A DNA stretch of 48,089 bases from Desulfobacterales bacterium (GCA_011049715.1 DRHF01000001.1:1-48089); one strand, 5' to 3'; counted from the first letter of the stretch, positions 1-9,408 are shown. Notes: generated from the letters alone by a model not told the origin. Translations and numbers: made by a program.

Positions 1-2
1 AA

Positions 3-650
3 CAATTTGTGAAGGATCCTGATATTTCTTCTAAATTAGGTCTTAATCCCCTTAAATGGATACCCATTTCTCAAAATAAGGCCCCGGACAAAAAACTGAC
101 CTATTCAGAGACCGTACTTCGCCGTCGGTCAAGACGAAACTTCATTAACCAAAAATTAAAAAAGACCACATTTATACAGCTGATCGATATTGTATTTGCC
201 GCCTGGGCGGAGAATTTTCCGGTGGCGAAAGATTATGCCAGCGCTATTTCGATCGGTTTTTTGGCTGGGAATATTGAAGAGTTGGCGCCTGGTTTTTACC
301 TTGCAGATACGGCAAACAAAACAGCAGGTTATGTGGATTTTGAACCGACTACCGGTAAAATGGCAGCCGCCTGCCTCAATCAACAATGGCTTTGTTCCGC
401 TTCAGTCCATTTTCTATTTATGACCAATCTCAATACAATCGATCGGTTTTGGGGACCGCGTGGATATCGATATGCCATGATGGCCGCCGGCCGGCTGTGT
501 CATATCCTCTATTTAGGGGCGACTGCTATGGGGCTTGGCTGCTGCGGTATCGGCGCCTTCTACGATGACGAAGCGAAAAACATTCTGGGCTTAAATCCGG
601 AATCGTATCTTCTTTATCTGGCAGCAGTGGGTGAAGTTAAAGGAATGTAG
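3..650 (+). CDS. Nitroreductase family protein (SagB/ThcOx-like), 5' end probably outside the window
   Basis: This is an FMN-dependent nitroreductase-fold protein resembling the SagB/ThcOx group. Seen: an RRRSRRNF segment near the start, typical of the FMN-phosphate-binding N-terminus of this fold. Towards the end are the RYAMMAAGRLCHILYLGATAMGLG helix region and a short GIGAFYDDEA segment, both common in the family. The first possible start is a GTG at base 9 (213 residues), but no ribosome binding site fits in the eight bases before it. The frame is open to the window edge, so the real start probably lies upstream. Its substrate cannot be read from the sequence, and no peptide precursor or cyclodehydratase gene is adjacent. 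The stop lies two bases from the end of the opposite-strand cyclase gene, so the two are convergent. Confidence 0.75.
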   Translation, partial: QFVKDPDISSKLGLNPLKWIPISQNKAPDKKLTYSETVLRRRSRRNFINQKLKKTTFIQLIDIVFAAWAENFPVAKDYASAISIGFLAGNIEELAPGFYLADTANKTAGYVDFEPTTGKMAAACLNQQWLCSASVHFLFMTNLNTIDRFWGPRGYRYAMMAAGRLCHILYLGATAMGLGCCGIGAFYDDEAKNILGLNPESYLLYLAAVGEVKGM

Positions 651-652
651 AG

Positions 653-3226
653 TTATCTATTTTGCCCTAAAAGCTCGTAGACTTTTAATCCTTTGAGGAT
701 GCCTTTGCTATCTTTATTGTCGATTTTTCGGGTTTCAAGGTGCGAGCGAGCAGCTTTTGATGTGTTTTCACTAATTAAAATACTGTTTGGAATGGATTTG
801 GTAAGTCCCTGCATCCTAAACACAATGTTGACTGAATCACCGATAACTGTATAATCCATTTTCATATCAAATCCAAAATTCCCGACAACCACCTCGCCGG
901 TGTCGATACTGATCCCAATGTTCACCGAAGCCCCGATCTCTTTTACAAAATAGTCATCGACACGGGGAAGCGCATTTTGCATTTCAAGGGCCGCAGATAT
1001 GGCGTTATCTGCATCCATGGTACTGGAAACCGGCGCGCCGAACAGGGCTAGAAATCCATCCCCCAGGTACTTATCAACAATACCATGGTGTTTGAAAACA
1101 ATATCACCCATTACCGAAAAGAAACTGTTCAGGAGGGAGACTGTTTTTTGAGGACCAATTTTTCGGGTCAGTCCGGTAAACCCCCTGATGTCGATATTCA
1201 GCAGGGTCAGCGTCTTCATTTCTTCGATAACGGCCTGTTTGTCATCGGTATTGTGGAGGATTTTATCCAAAATTTCTTTGGGAACAAACTTTTGGAACAT
1301 GCCCCTGATGCCACGCTCATGTTTGGCCAATGAAACTGTTTTCTTGTAGAGACGGGCATTTTCAATGGCAATACTCACCAATGACGCAACAGACTGCAAC
1401 AGGTCTGTATCGTTGGTGGTAAAGTCTCCATCTATTTTGTTGAGCACCTCGATCACACCGATCACCTTGCCCTGTGAGATCATCGGCACACACAAAGCAG
1501 ATCTTGTTGTAAAACCGGTTGATTCATCGACGTCGGAATGAAATTGGGGAGAGTTTTGAATATCGTTCTCGATGACCACCTTCCCCCGGTCGGCTGAATA
1601 TCCGGCAATTCCTTGGCCCATTTTAATCCGGTAACCCTTCAGGCTCTCAACTTCAATATTATAAGCCACTGCAAATTCAAGTTCGTCACCCTTAATAAGC
1701 ATTAAAGAACCTGCTTCTGTATTCATCGCCACTCGAATCATGTCCATGGTGTAATTCAGGACTTGATTGATATCAAACGTCGATGAAGCCAAAGCACCCC
1801 CTATCTGGCGAATGGTATCTAGTTCCTGATTTCGTCTAGCCATTGCCGAAAGTAGTCTGTTCCGTTCGATGGTAAAGGAAAGGACATTTGCCATCCAAGG
1901 CATAAGATCAAACACTTCATAAAAAATATCCGGATTTTCTGCGCTTAAAGATATTAAACCAGATACGGTTCCTCCTATTTTTAAAGGAGAAAGGATACAG
2001 GACCTGCAATTCTGGTCTGTAAAGAGTTCTTTTTCAGCAACTCCTGAAAGTGTACTCGTATCCCTAATCACCATGGTTGTTTCCTGCTTCATTACCTTAT
2101 CCATGATGGTGTTAACGCCGGCATATTGGGCACCCTTATTCAGATTAATCGGTTCGGTGGCGAATAGATCAAAAATATTTATATGACCGGGTTTACCCGC
2201 ATCCTCGAGCATCACGAGTGCGTAATTAAACTGTACGATGTTTTGAAGCTCAGTCAAAATAGCAGCCAGCAGTTCTCTATCCTGTATACTTGAGTTTAAC
2301 ACCTTAAAGACCTTCTCAACGGATTTGGGATACTTTGCGAACTGCTCGTTTTCCCGGACAAGGCGAATGTTTTCATAAGTAAATGCCGCATTGCTCAAAA
2401 GCGGTGTCAAGATTTCAACATCTTTGAGTTTATATTGTCGGTCGCTCTCCCTTCTAGAGATAGTGAGAACACCCACGATCGCCTGGCTGGTCTTTATCGG
2501 CATACAGATAAACGATTTTGTTCCATAATAGGAAAGGTTTGCCCTTCCGAACCGGGTATCTTTTTCAATGTCCTCGACCACCAGCGGGGATTTATTAATA
2601 ACCGCATACTTTGCAATGCTCTTTTCAAAATCAATTTCATCATCGATCTGAACGTGTTCTCCGTGGCCGATGGTCGCCCTTACGATAAATTTTTTCGTAT
2701 CTGCTTCTTCTAAAATCATAACAGACCCGACGTCTGAGCCAGTGAGCAATAAAGAGCGCTCAAGTGTAATATATAGAATCTCTTTTGGATCAATGGTCAT
2801 ATAACAGAGTTCTGAAAGCTCTTTGAGCGTTGCAATCTCCGAGGCCCTTTGGGCCAACTCCATTGAAGAGGTTTTGAACTGGTTCTCAATGGCATTAAAA
2901 GATTGTATGATACTATGCAGCTCGCTAGTGCTGGATCGACGTTTTTCTTTCTCAAGCGATGAAACACCTCCATCTGAAATCGTTTTGGATAAATTTCCTA
3001 TTTCATCAAAGAGTTTTCTGAGAAAGGTGTACCCCAAGTATGAAAAAACAAGGACGCCCAGGAGATATAGTAATGTATATTCGTCATTTAGAATTTTGTA
3101 TTTGATCCCGAAATACAAAAAACCCAAAACAGGGAAGATGAAAAAAAGACCGAAGATCATTTTGAGCTTGTAATAAAGATTCTGGTTTTTCATCGTTAGT
3201 CTATTCAGCATATTATTAAAACTCAT
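653..3226 (-). CDS. Membrane-anchored class III adenylate/guanylate cyclase with three GAF domains
   Basis: This 857-residue signalling protein probably makes cAMP or cGMP from ATP or GTP. Two hydrophobic segments lie near residues 22-42 and 52-72. They are followed by a short coiled linker, three GAF-type sensor domains (about 135-290, 310-460 and 470-635) and a C-terminal class III cyclase domain (about 660-850). Seen in the cyclase domain: NIDIRGF and KYLGDGFLALFG supply the two metal-binding aspartates. IGDSVNIVFRMQGL supplies the Asn/Arg transition-state pair. The three GAF domains are consistent with small-molecule or redox sensing; the ligand is unknown. The ATG start is preceded by GAGGG about six bases upstream. 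The gene is monocistronic as far as visible. Catalytic residues are intact, but ATP versus GTP specificity is not resolved. Confidence 0.9.
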   Translation of the reverse strand: MSFNNMLNRLTMKNQNLYYKLKMIFGLFFIFPVLGFLYFGIKYKILNDEYTLLYLLGVLVFSYLGYTFLRKLFDEIGNLSKTISDGGVSSLEKEKRRSSTSELHSIIQSFNAIENQFKTSSMELAQRASEIATLKELSELCYMTIDPKEILYITLERSLLLTGSDVGSVMILEEADTKKFIVRATIGHGEHVQIDDEIDFEKSIAKYAVINKSPLVVEDIEKDTRFGRANLSYYGTKSFICMPIKTSQAIVGVLTISRRESDRQYKLKDVEILTPLLSNAAFTYENIRLVRENEQFAKYPKSVEKVFKVLNSSIQDRELLAAILTELQNIVQFNYALVMLEDAGKPGHINIFDLFATEPINLNKGAQYAGVNTIMDKVMKQETTMVIRDTSTLSGVAEKELFTDQNCRSCILSPLKIGGTVSGLISLSAENPDIFYEVFDLMPWMANVLSFTIERNRLLSAMARRNQELDTIRQIGGALASSTFDINQVLNYTMDMIRVAMNTEAGSLMLIKGDELEFAVAYNIEVESLKGYRIKMGQGIAGYSADRGKVVIENDIQNSPQFHSDVDESTGFTTRSALCVPMISQGKVIGVIEVLNKIDGDFTTNDTDLLQSVASLVSIAIENARLYKKTVSLAKHERGIRGMFQKFVPKEILDKILHNTDDKQAVIEEMKTLTLLNIDIRGFTGLTRKIGPQKTVSLLNSFFSVMGDIVFKHHGIVDKYLGDGFLALFGAPVSSTMDADNAISAALEMQNALPRVDDYFVKEIGASVNIGISIDTGEVVVGNFGFDMKMDYTVIGDSVNIVFRMQGLTKSIPNSILISENTSKAARSHLETRKIDNKDSKGILKGLKVYELLGQNR

Positions 3227-3331
3227 TTTTTTGCCCTCGCATTGAATCCAAAACGATCACAAGCGGTGAAACGAACGATTCCAAGTCCAGGTTTTTATCA
3301 GGCTGCCGTTACACCACCATACAGTGCGTAA

Positions 3332-4885
3332 TCAATACATTCCCCATGATCCGGACAGATAGTACCGATACAGAACAGAATTCAACTCCGTATTGGCTTT
3401 GATTTTCTCCATTGCTTCTTTATCGATGACTCCCTTTCCAAAATGAACCATTGATATCATGGCATCCTTATTTATATATCGGGTTTTGATGTCTGTAAAA
3501 TCCTTTTTCATTATCACCGATTTTAGCTGTTTTTCTTTAATGTCGGTTTCTCTAATGCCGATGACCCACCCCCACTCACCCATGGTCGGGATCTGATTGT
3601 GATAAGGCAGGATGGAATATCCCGCTTTTCTTATGGTTTTCATGATGCTTAAAAAAGCATTTTTTGAAAAATACGGGCTCGTGGCCTGGGTTACCATGAC
3701 ACCTCCCCGGATAAGATGATTTCGAAGGGTAGAGTAGAACTTTTCCGAGTAGACATGCATGAGGTCAATGGTATCCGGATCAGGTAAATCAATAATAATC
3801 ACACCATACAAAGATGCGTCTTCATCTATGAATTTAGCTGCATCTGCATTTATGATATTTACTTTTGTGCTCTGCATTGAGCCGTCGTTTATCAGTAATA
3901 AAACCGGATGTTCTTTCGCCAGGGTAGTCATCACCGGATCGATATCCACAACCGTAACCGATTCAACCTCATCATACTTTAGAACTTCGCGTAAAGCAAG
4001 TCCATCTCCACCGCCTATAATCAGAACACGTGTGATATCCGGAGACAGCTGCATGGCAGGATGTACAAGAGGTTCATGATATTTTTCTTCGTCATATGTT
4101 GAAAACTGCTCCTGGCCATTGATATAGAGCCAGTAATAATCTTTCCATTGGGTCATGACAATTTTCTGGTAAATCGTCTGCTTTGAAAAAATAATCTTAT
4201 CCCGGTATTTTCGTTGTTCACCGTATCTGATAATCGGCTTTGCAAACACGCCGAGTAAGACAAGGAAGACCAATACAAAAGAGTATAGACCTATGAGAAA
4301 TGTTTTTCTTTCAATCAGATGAAAAAATTGCCACAGGAGGAAAGAAGCGACAATAAAATTTATTATTCCGAGAAATAATGGTGTATAGGTTAACCCCAGA
4401 TACGGAAGAGCAAAGAACGCAAATACTAGCCCCCCCAAAAGCGCACCAAAGTAATCTTTCTCCATGACTGCGGAGATATTGATCCTGAGATCTTCGTATT
4501 TCTCGTTTATTCGGATAACAAGAGGAATTTCAAGGCCGATAAGATTTCCAATAAGAAAGGCCTGAGCATATATCGCAAAATTCGTATAGTTCGTGTACGC
4601 CGCAAGGAGATATGCCAATTGAGCGGATATTGCACAGAGTATGGAGAGCGCCAATTCGGTCAGGATAAAGATATCAAGGAGTCTGAAACGAAAGAATCTG
4701 CTGATCCGGCTGCCGACCCCCATTGCGAAAAGCATGAGAGACATCACAATGGTCCATTGAAAAATGGCATTTCCGATCAGGTAGGTGGCTAGAGTCGAGA
4801 GGACGAATTCTGCAACAATACCGGCAAACCCTGTAACGAAAATGGATATTTTAAGGATAACGCCGAAATTGCGAAATCTATACAC
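3332..4885 (-). CDS. Membrane-embedded spermidine synthase-like protein (polyamine aminopropyltransferase family)
   Basis: This 517-residue protein has two parts. The first ~230 residues hold about seven hydrophobic segments. The C-terminal half is a class I methyltransferase/aminopropyltransferase fold: VLIIGGGDGLALREVL (nucleotide-binding glycine loop), VTVVDIDP (acidic loop after beta-2) and IIIDLPDPDT (equivalent to the catalytic Asp region of SpeE). Family knowledge says such enzymes move an aminopropyl group from decarboxylated SAM to putrescine, but membrane-fused members are poorly characterised. The GTG start overlaps the end of the DUF350 gene by eight bases, so the two are probably translationally coupled. 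No SAM decarboxylase is present in the window. The true substrate may be a polyamine or something else. Confidence 0.85.
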   Translation of the reverse strand: MYRFRNFGVILKISIFVTGFAGIVAEFVLSTLATYLIGNAIFQWTIVMSLMLFAMGVGSRISRFFRFRLLDIFILTELALSILCAISAQLAYLLAAYTNYTNFAIYAQAFLIGNLIGLEIPLVIRINEKYEDLRINISAVMEKDYFGALLGGLVFAFFALPYLGLTYTPLFLGIINFIVASFLLWQFFHLIERKTFLIGLYSFVLVFLVLLGVFAKPIIRYGEQRKYRDKIIFSKQTIYQKIVMTQWKDYYWLYINGQEQFSTYDEEKYHEPLVHPAMQLSPDITRVLIIGGGDGLALREVLKYDEVESVTVVDIDPVMTTLAKEHPVLLLINDGSMQSTKVNIINADAAKFIDEDASLYGVIIIDLPDPDTIDLMHVYSEKFYSTLRNHLIRGGVMVTQATSPYFSKNAFLSIMKTIRKAGYSILPYHNQIPTMGEWGWVIGIRETDIKEKQLKSVIMKKDFTDIKTRYINKDAMISMVHFGKGVIDKEAMEKIKANTELNSVLYRYYLSGSWGMY

Positions 4886-5723
4886 TCCAATATATTATCA
4901 TCGAAGCCGCAATATAGGAAAATGCTTCGATGTAAGCGGCTCCAATATTTGGTTTTTTCTGGCCGACGATCTCATCGGTGAGTTTCACCGTCGGCAAAAG
5001 AATTTTATCAGTAAGAATTCGGATAAAGGGTAAAATAGCGAGTCCGATAAAAGAAATAATGATGAAGTCCAAAAAATTTTCCGTCCAGGAATGAAACTCC
5101 CCCCCTGCCGCGCGTCCCACAATAATTCCCATAGCGATAAGTACACCGGCAAAACTGATACCGGCGGCCACGTTGTCTTTTTCAATCTCGGTATGGATAT
5201 CATAGGGAGTGATCATATTGTACACCCATCCTGCAAGAAGCAACATGACCTGCCCCAGCCCCCAAAATGCAATGGCTGTCCAGATGTTCCCATTTTCCCC
5301 GGAGACCGCTCCAAATATGATAAACCCTGAAGCGATGCTGATGGCACATGAAACGATGCCGGTTCCTTGATTTTGATCTCGTATGAGCTCATCACTCATT
5401 TTGAATTTATGCAGAATGATTTTATCACAGAGAAACCAGGAGATATTTAAAAGAATGACGCTCAATAGACCATAAAGTACAAGATCGATGATATCTTCCC
5501 AGATACCGCCGCTGGGACCGACGAGGGTCCCACCGATACTCAATACCAGACCAAAGTAATAGCCGACAATCGCAAGGGCTAGGGCCGGATTATCTCGTTC
5601 GACCAATTCGGTGGTCAGATGGTATTCCCGGTGCAACAGATCGTTGACGATTTTTCCAATAAAGAAAATAAAATAAAATACGACAATCAAAATGATGGCA
5701 GTGATGAGATTATCAATATTCAT
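4878..5723 (-). CDS. DUF350 membrane protein, internally duplicated
   Basis: This is a 281-residue integral membrane protein with about eight hydrophobic helices. Four related charged/polar motifs recur at regular spacing: ERDNPALA, DQNQGTGI, EKDNVAAG and GQKKPNIG. That pattern is expected of two fused DUF350 domains, each with two repeats. DUF350 (YjfL-type) has no firmly assigned biochemical role. It is often found beside polyamine- or glutathionylspermidine-type genes, which fits the overlapping downstream spermidine synthase-like gene. It lies three bases downstream of the lipoprotein gene, so lipoprotein, DUF350 protein and spermidine synthase-like protein form one operon. The family is clear; the function is not. 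Confidence 0.85.
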   Translation of the reverse strand: MNIDNLITAIILIVVFYFIFFIGKIVNDLLHREYHLTTELVERDNPALALAIVGYYFGLVLSIGGTLVGPSGGIWEDIIDLVLYGLLSVILLNISWFLCDKIILHKFKMSDELIRDQNQGTGIVSCAISIASGFIIFGAVSGENGNIWTAIAFWGLGQVMLLLAGWVYNMITPYDIHTEIEKDNVAAGISFAGVLIAMGIIVGRAAGGEFHSWTENFLDFIIISFIGLAILPFIRILTDKILLPTVKLTDEIVGQKKPNIGAAYIEAFSYIAASMIIYWSV

Positions 5724-5726
5724 CGG

Positions 5727-6443
5727 CTATTTCCCCAAACCGCCGGTTCGACTGCGAAAACTCGTTTTGCTTCTGCCGATCTTTCTTTTTACCCTGTCTG
5801 AAAATGAGGCTTTTCTTATCCGTTCTCTGTTCAGACGCCGGGAGAAAAAATTCGGCTTGTTCTGCCGTGCAATCGACCCGGATGTCCCGTACTCTCTGTT
5901 CCGGCCAAAGTAGGGGACATTTCGAGCACCGTACCGTTGGTAACTTCGATAATCATCTCTGTATATCGGTCGATACCAACCACCGAGCAAACTCGAAAAA
6001 AGTGCATATTTTCCATAAAATTCCCAGAACGATCCACCACGGCTGTCTTCTCGCCATCGTCCATATCTCGAATCCCCGACAAACTGATACCCGGGGGGTG
6101 AAACAGATGAATCTTCCTTTCCGTCCTTTTTAGCCAGAAGGGTCATGCCCAAGAAAGTTTCATTTATTTTGTAGTAATCTTTTGGAACCTCCAGCCAGTC
6201 GGTTGAACCGGTCTCTTTCGGCGTTACAACACGGTATTTATGAAAATAATGCGGGAAAAAATTCCCCTCTTCATTCATGTCTTCTAAAACAACTGAGTAG
6301 GTCGGAATTTTTTGAAGTGCTCTTTTGATTTTATTGATCGGCAGGTCTCGACTTTTCGGACCACAGCCTTGAACAAACAAGGTGGCGATGATTACCACCG
6401 CAAGAAGCTTAGGCAATTTTTTAAAGCGGAAAAGACTTTCCAT
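5727..6443 (-). CDS. Putative lipoprotein, first gene of the DUF350/spermidine synthase-like operon
   Basis: This is a 238-residue secreted protein of unknown function. Seen: a basic N-terminus, a hydrophobic stretch (about residues 13-24) and a lipobox-like FVQGC with the candidate lipidated Cys at position 27, which together suggest export and lipid anchoring. The middle region contains several Trp/Tyr-rich stretches (for example GRWREDSRGG and SFWEFYGKYALF). The last ~50 residues are very rich in Arg, Ser and Lys, suggesting binding to an acidic partner such as cell wall polymer or lipid phosphate; this last point is inference. It precedes the DUF350 gene by three bases. I do not recognise a named domain. 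Confidence 0.65.
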   Translation of the reverse strand: MESLFRFKKLPKLLAVVIIATLFVQGCGPKSRDLPINKIKRALQKIPTYSVVLEDMNEEGNFFPHYFHKYRVVTPKETGSTDWLEVPKDYYKINETFLGMTLLAKKDGKEDSSVSPPGYQFVGDSRYGRWREDSRGGSFWEFYGKYALFSSLLGGWYRPIYRDDYRSYQRYGARNVPYFGRNREYGTSGSIARQNKPNFFSRRLNRERIRKASFSDRVKRKIGRSKTSFRSRTGGLGK

Positions 6444-6628
6444 CCATTCAAAGCCCTTTCTGGATTTCAGATTTCAAAAGAATCATGATGATAGCATATA
6501 TTTTGCATGAAGCATAACAAACAAATGATGAGCAGTCAAGAAGTATTTTGTCTGCCGTGTACTCCATTTTAAGCTCATGGTTCATTATGTGCTTGAGGAC
6601 AAACCTCCTATTTGATATGAATAACAAC

Positions 6629-7069
6629 ATGCGGGCGGTTATCCAAAGAGTCAAAGAGAGTTCAGTCGTGGTAAAAAATAAGATCGTTGGAAAAATTTCA
6701 GCAGGGCTTTTGGTTTTTCTCGGTGTATCAACTACAGATCGTTTACAGGATGTTGAATTTCTCTCGGACAAGATAGTCAATCTGAGGATTTTTGAGGACC
6801 AAAACGAAAAGATGAACCGCTCTCTGCTCGAAACCGGCGGCGAAATGCTTGTGGTATCCCAGTTTACCTTGCTGGGAGATTGTCGAAAAGGAAGGCGTCC
6901 ATCGTTTATTCATGCGGCCCGGCCCGATGAGGCGGATAGGCTTTATCAATCTTTCGTGAAAAGAATTCAGGAAAAAGGAATTTTTGTTCAAACCGGCCGA
7001 TTCCGTGCCAGGATGGATGTGTCATTAATCAATGACGGGCCGGTGACTTTGATTATTGAGAGCAAATAA
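6629..7069 (+). CDS. dtd: D-aminoacyl-tRNA deacylase Dtd
   Basis: This cytoplasmic proofreading enzyme hydrolyses D-aminoacyl-tRNA and glycyl-tRNA(Ala), recycling the tRNA. Seen: the protein starts MRAVIQRV, the normal N-terminus of the family. It carries both signature motifs: [17 protein letters not shown], and NDGPVTL near the C-terminus, which contains the cross-subunit Gly-Pro motif. From the ATG at 6629 it is 146 residues, the usual length. The frame is open further upstream to 6548, and an ATG at 6617 would add only four residues. Neither start has a convincing ribosome binding site. It is followed 15 bases later by a D-Ala-D-Ala carboxypeptidase gene, and the two may be co-transcribed. 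Confidence 0.93.
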   Translation: MRAVIQRVKESSVVVKNKIVGKISAGLLVFLGVSTTDRLQDVEFLSDKIVNLRIFEDQNEKMNRSLLETGGEMLVVSQFTLLGDCRKGRRPSFIHAARPDEADRLYQSFVKRIQEKGIFVQTGRFRARMDVSLINDGPVTLIIESK

Positions 7070-7084
7070 TTACTAACGAGGGGA

Positions 7085-8320
7085 ATGCAAAAACTGCGTT
7101 CAACATCAACTCATCTCATTTTGTTTAAAAAGCCTGCGCGAGTGTTATTGACCCTTCTATGGATTTTTTATCTCTTTTTCCCAAGAAGCCTCATCGCCGG
7201 CAATTTAAGCAGTTTGTCCCATCTCATCGGAAATCAAGACGCAATCCTCGTCGGAGATCCCGAAGGGAGGGTTATTTTTTCAAAACATGCTCAAAAGAAA
7301 CTGATCCCGGCTTCAATATTAAAAATATTCACCTCTCTTGTTGCGCTTCATTTCCTTGGTGAAGACCATCGATTTAATACCGATTTCTATATGGACCGGG
7401 ATTCAAATTTAAAAGTAAAAGGGTACGGTGATCCCCTGTTGCTTTCAGAGGACTTGGATGAAATTTCCGAAATTCTCAGCACAAAATTTGAATCGATCCA
7501 TGATATTGTTTTAGATGATACCTATTTTCAGCATCCAATCGTCATTCCCGGAATCACATCATCGTTTGAGCCATATGACGCGCCTAATGGCGCCCTGTGT
7601 GTAAATTTCAACACGGTTTATTTTAAACGAAAAAACAACATCTATGTCAGTGCAGAACCCCAGACCCCGATTTTGCCGTTTGTTTTACCCAGAATTCGTC
7701 AATCTGCCCTTGATAGAGGGCGGATAATCCTTTCCAATGAAAAAAAAGAAACCACCCGTTACACGGGCCGGCTTCTTCAATATTTTCTTGAAAAAAAGAA
7801 GGTTAAATCAAGGGGAAAGATAAAAATAGGAGGGGTACTAAAAGAAAAAGACACCCTCATTTTCAAATATGTTTCCAGATATACACTCAGGCATATCGTC
7901 GCTGAACTTATGGAGCATTCGAACAACTTTATCGCAAATCAAATCCTGATTGCATCGGGTGCAAAACTTGATCCACCCAGCGGAACCTTAAAAAAAGGGG
8001 TTCAGGCCGGATATTTTTTCGCAAAGAAAATATTAAAAATCGATGACTTTTCGTTTGTAGAAGGATCCGGAATTTCAAGAAAAAACAAAATTTCGGCAGA
8101 TAGCATGCATAAGATTCTCAAGAAATTCAAACCATATCACTATCTTATGCGACACACAGACAGAGAATTTTACAAAACCGGATCACTCAAGGGTATTCAT
8201 ACCCGCGCAGGCTATATTCGAAGTCGTAAGGGGGGCTTATACCCTTTTGTGGTCATGCTCAATACACCGGGTAAAACAACCGACAGCATCATGGCCAGGC
8301 TCCTGGCCGCTTTAGACTAG
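7085..8320 (+). CDS. dacB: D-alanyl-D-alanine carboxypeptidase/endopeptidase, S13 (PBP4/DacB) family
   Basis: This periplasmic penicillin-binding protein trims or cleaves peptidoglycan cross-links. Seen: a hydrophobic export signal (about residues 20-38) and the three active-site motifs of the family. These are S77-I-L-K80 (nucleophile and general base), S279-N-N281 and K364-T-G366. The protein has 411 residues, shorter than E. coli DacB (about 477). The interval between the first two motifs is about 200 residues, smaller than in E. coli, so part of the inserted domains is reduced. The ATG is preceded by GAGGGGA directly upstream. The gene ends within four bases of overlap with the convergent folE2 gene. 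Function as a carboxypeptidase is a family inference. Confidence 0.88.
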   Translation: MQKLRSTSTHLILFKKPARVLLTLLWIFYLFFPRSLIAGNLSSLSHLIGNQDAILVGDPEGRVIFSKHAQKKLIPASILKIFTSLVALHFLGEDHRFNTDFYMDRDSNLKVKGYGDPLLLSEDLDEISEILSTKFESIHDIVLDDTYFQHPIVIPGITSSFEPYDAPNGALCVNFNTVYFKRKNNIYVSAEPQTPILPFVLPRIRQSALDRGRIILSNEKKETTRYTGRLLQYFLEKKKVKSRGKIKIGGVLKEKDTLIFKYVSRYTLRHIVAELMEHSNNFIANQILIASGAKLDPPSGTLKKGVQAGYFFAKKILKIDDFSFVEGSGISRKNKISADSMHKILKKFKPYHYLMRHTDREFYKTGSLKGIHTRAGYIRSRKGGLYPFVVMLNTPGKTTDSIMARLLAALD

Positions 8321-9102
8321 TGTCCAGGATCTGTGCCACCAGTTATGTAGGCATATGCGCTGTGATTGTGAATCGACTCAAAGCTTTCCGCACTCACCGA
8401 AAACCAAGTAATGTTGCCGTCCTCTTTGAGCTTTTTCGCTATGTCTCTGACTATGTCCTCAACAAACTTCGGGTTTGCAAACCCCTTTTCGGTCACACAT
8501 TTTTCGTCAACCCGTTTGAGGACAGAATAAACATCGCACGAGGAAGCCCTTTCAACCAGTTCGATCATGTCCTCCAGCCATATAAACTTCCTAAAACGTG
8601 TCCTGAGTTTAACCTTACCGCGTTGATTATGGGCGCCTGCATCGCTGATTTCTTTTGAACACGGGCAAACAGATGAAATGGGGACAATAACTTCTGAAAC
8701 CAAATCAATTTTTCCGTTCGAATCGCTTGATCCGATGATACTGCATGTATAATCCATCAGACCGGGGGAATTGCTGATCGGTGCATTTTTTTCAATAAAA
8801 TATGGAAAAGTCATTTCAATGTGTGCAGAAGCCGCATTTAGATGCTTTTTCATCTTTTCAAGTGTCATTGAAAAGGTATCTAAGGAGACTTCCGGGCGAA
8901 AGATATGGAGAATTTCAACAAACCGGCTCATATGGGTGCCCCTGTTTTTGTGGGGCAGATCGACATACATGTTTATGTGAGCGATGGTCGACTGAAATCC
9001 GTCTTTGCGGTCCCGAACGGTGATCGGGTAGCGAAGATTTTTGATACCAACTTTGTTCACCGGTATTTTCCGGTAATCCCGCTGGTTCTGTAAATCTTTC
9101 AT
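8317..9102 (-). CDS. folE2: GTP cyclohydrolase FolE2 (type IB)
   Basis: This enzyme converts GTP to 7,8-dihydroneopterin triphosphate, the entry step for tetrahydrofolate and for queuosine precursors. Seen: 261 residues with the type IB signature SVCPCSKEISDAGAHNQRG (catalytic/metal Cys146 and His158) and a C-terminal SIHNHSAYAYI motif. FolE2 enzymes can use metals other than zinc and often occur in organisms that face zinc limitation; that is family knowledge. It is the last gene of the minus-strand block after rpoZ, with a 69-base gap. The same organism carries queE and queC at 18.9-20.2 kb, which consume the downstream product. The ATG start has no strong ribosome binding site. Confidence 0.93.
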   Translation of the reverse strand: MKDLQNQRDYRKIPVNKVGIKNLRYPITVRDRKDGFQSTIAHINMYVDLPHKNRGTHMSRFVEILHIFRPEVSLDTFSMTLEKMKKHLNAASAHIEMTFPYFIEKNAPISNSPGLMDYTCSIIGSSDSNGKIDLVSEVIVPISSVCPCSKEISDAGAHNQRGKVKLRTRFRKFIWLEDMIELVERASSCDVYSVLKRVDEKCVTEKGFANPKFVEDIVRDIAKKLKEDGNITWFSVSAESFESIHNHSAYAYITGGTDPGH

Positions 9103-9171
9103 GGATTCAATATACCACCCGACTTCATCAGTATATCATTTTGGATCTGAAGCATCGTCATCCAGGTGCTT

Positions 9172-9408
9172 TTAATCGGTTTCCTTATCTTCCTGTTTGA
9201 TAAAAACCTTTTCCTTATCTTCCTCTTTGATAAAAACCTTACCTGCAGCAATTTCCCGAAGGGAAACAACAATATCCTCATTTTTTGAAGCACTTACCAG
9301 GTATTCTGAACCTTCCCGGATCTGTCGAACGCGTTTTGCGGCCATATGAACCAACAAAAACCGGTTTGGTACTCGTTTCAAACAGTCTTCTATGGTAATT
9401 CGTGCCAA
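9172..9408 (-). CDS. rpoZ: RNA polymerase omega subunit RpoZ, TTG start, duplicated C-terminal tail
   Basis: This small subunit stabilises RNA polymerase and is a ppGpp contact in many bacteria. Seen: (L)ARITIEDCLKRVPNRFLL matches the start of RpoZ, and HMAAKRVRQI is its conserved helix. I place the start at a TTG (complement 9406-9408) because an AGGAGG sits eight bases upstream of it and because RpoZ normally begins M-A-R. An upstream ATG at 9441 would add 11 atypical residues. The result is 78 residues. The C-terminus ends in two near-identical charged decapeptides, KVFIKEEDKE and KVFIKQEDKE, produced by a 30-base tandem duplication in the gene. It is followed by folE2 and preceded by a repeat element. 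Confidence 0.9.
   Translation of the reverse strand: MARITIEDCLKRVPNRFLLVHMAAKRVRQIREGSEYLVSASKNEDIVVSLREIAAGKVFIKEEDKEKVFIKQEDKETD
9181..9240. repeat. 30-bp tandem duplication inside the 3' end of rpoZ
   Basis: Bases 9181-9210 and 9211-9240 are identical except at one position (G at 9195, C at 9225). Because the unit is ten codons long the duplication keeps the frame and simply lengthens the acidic/basic tail of the omega subunit. Confidence 0.95.
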
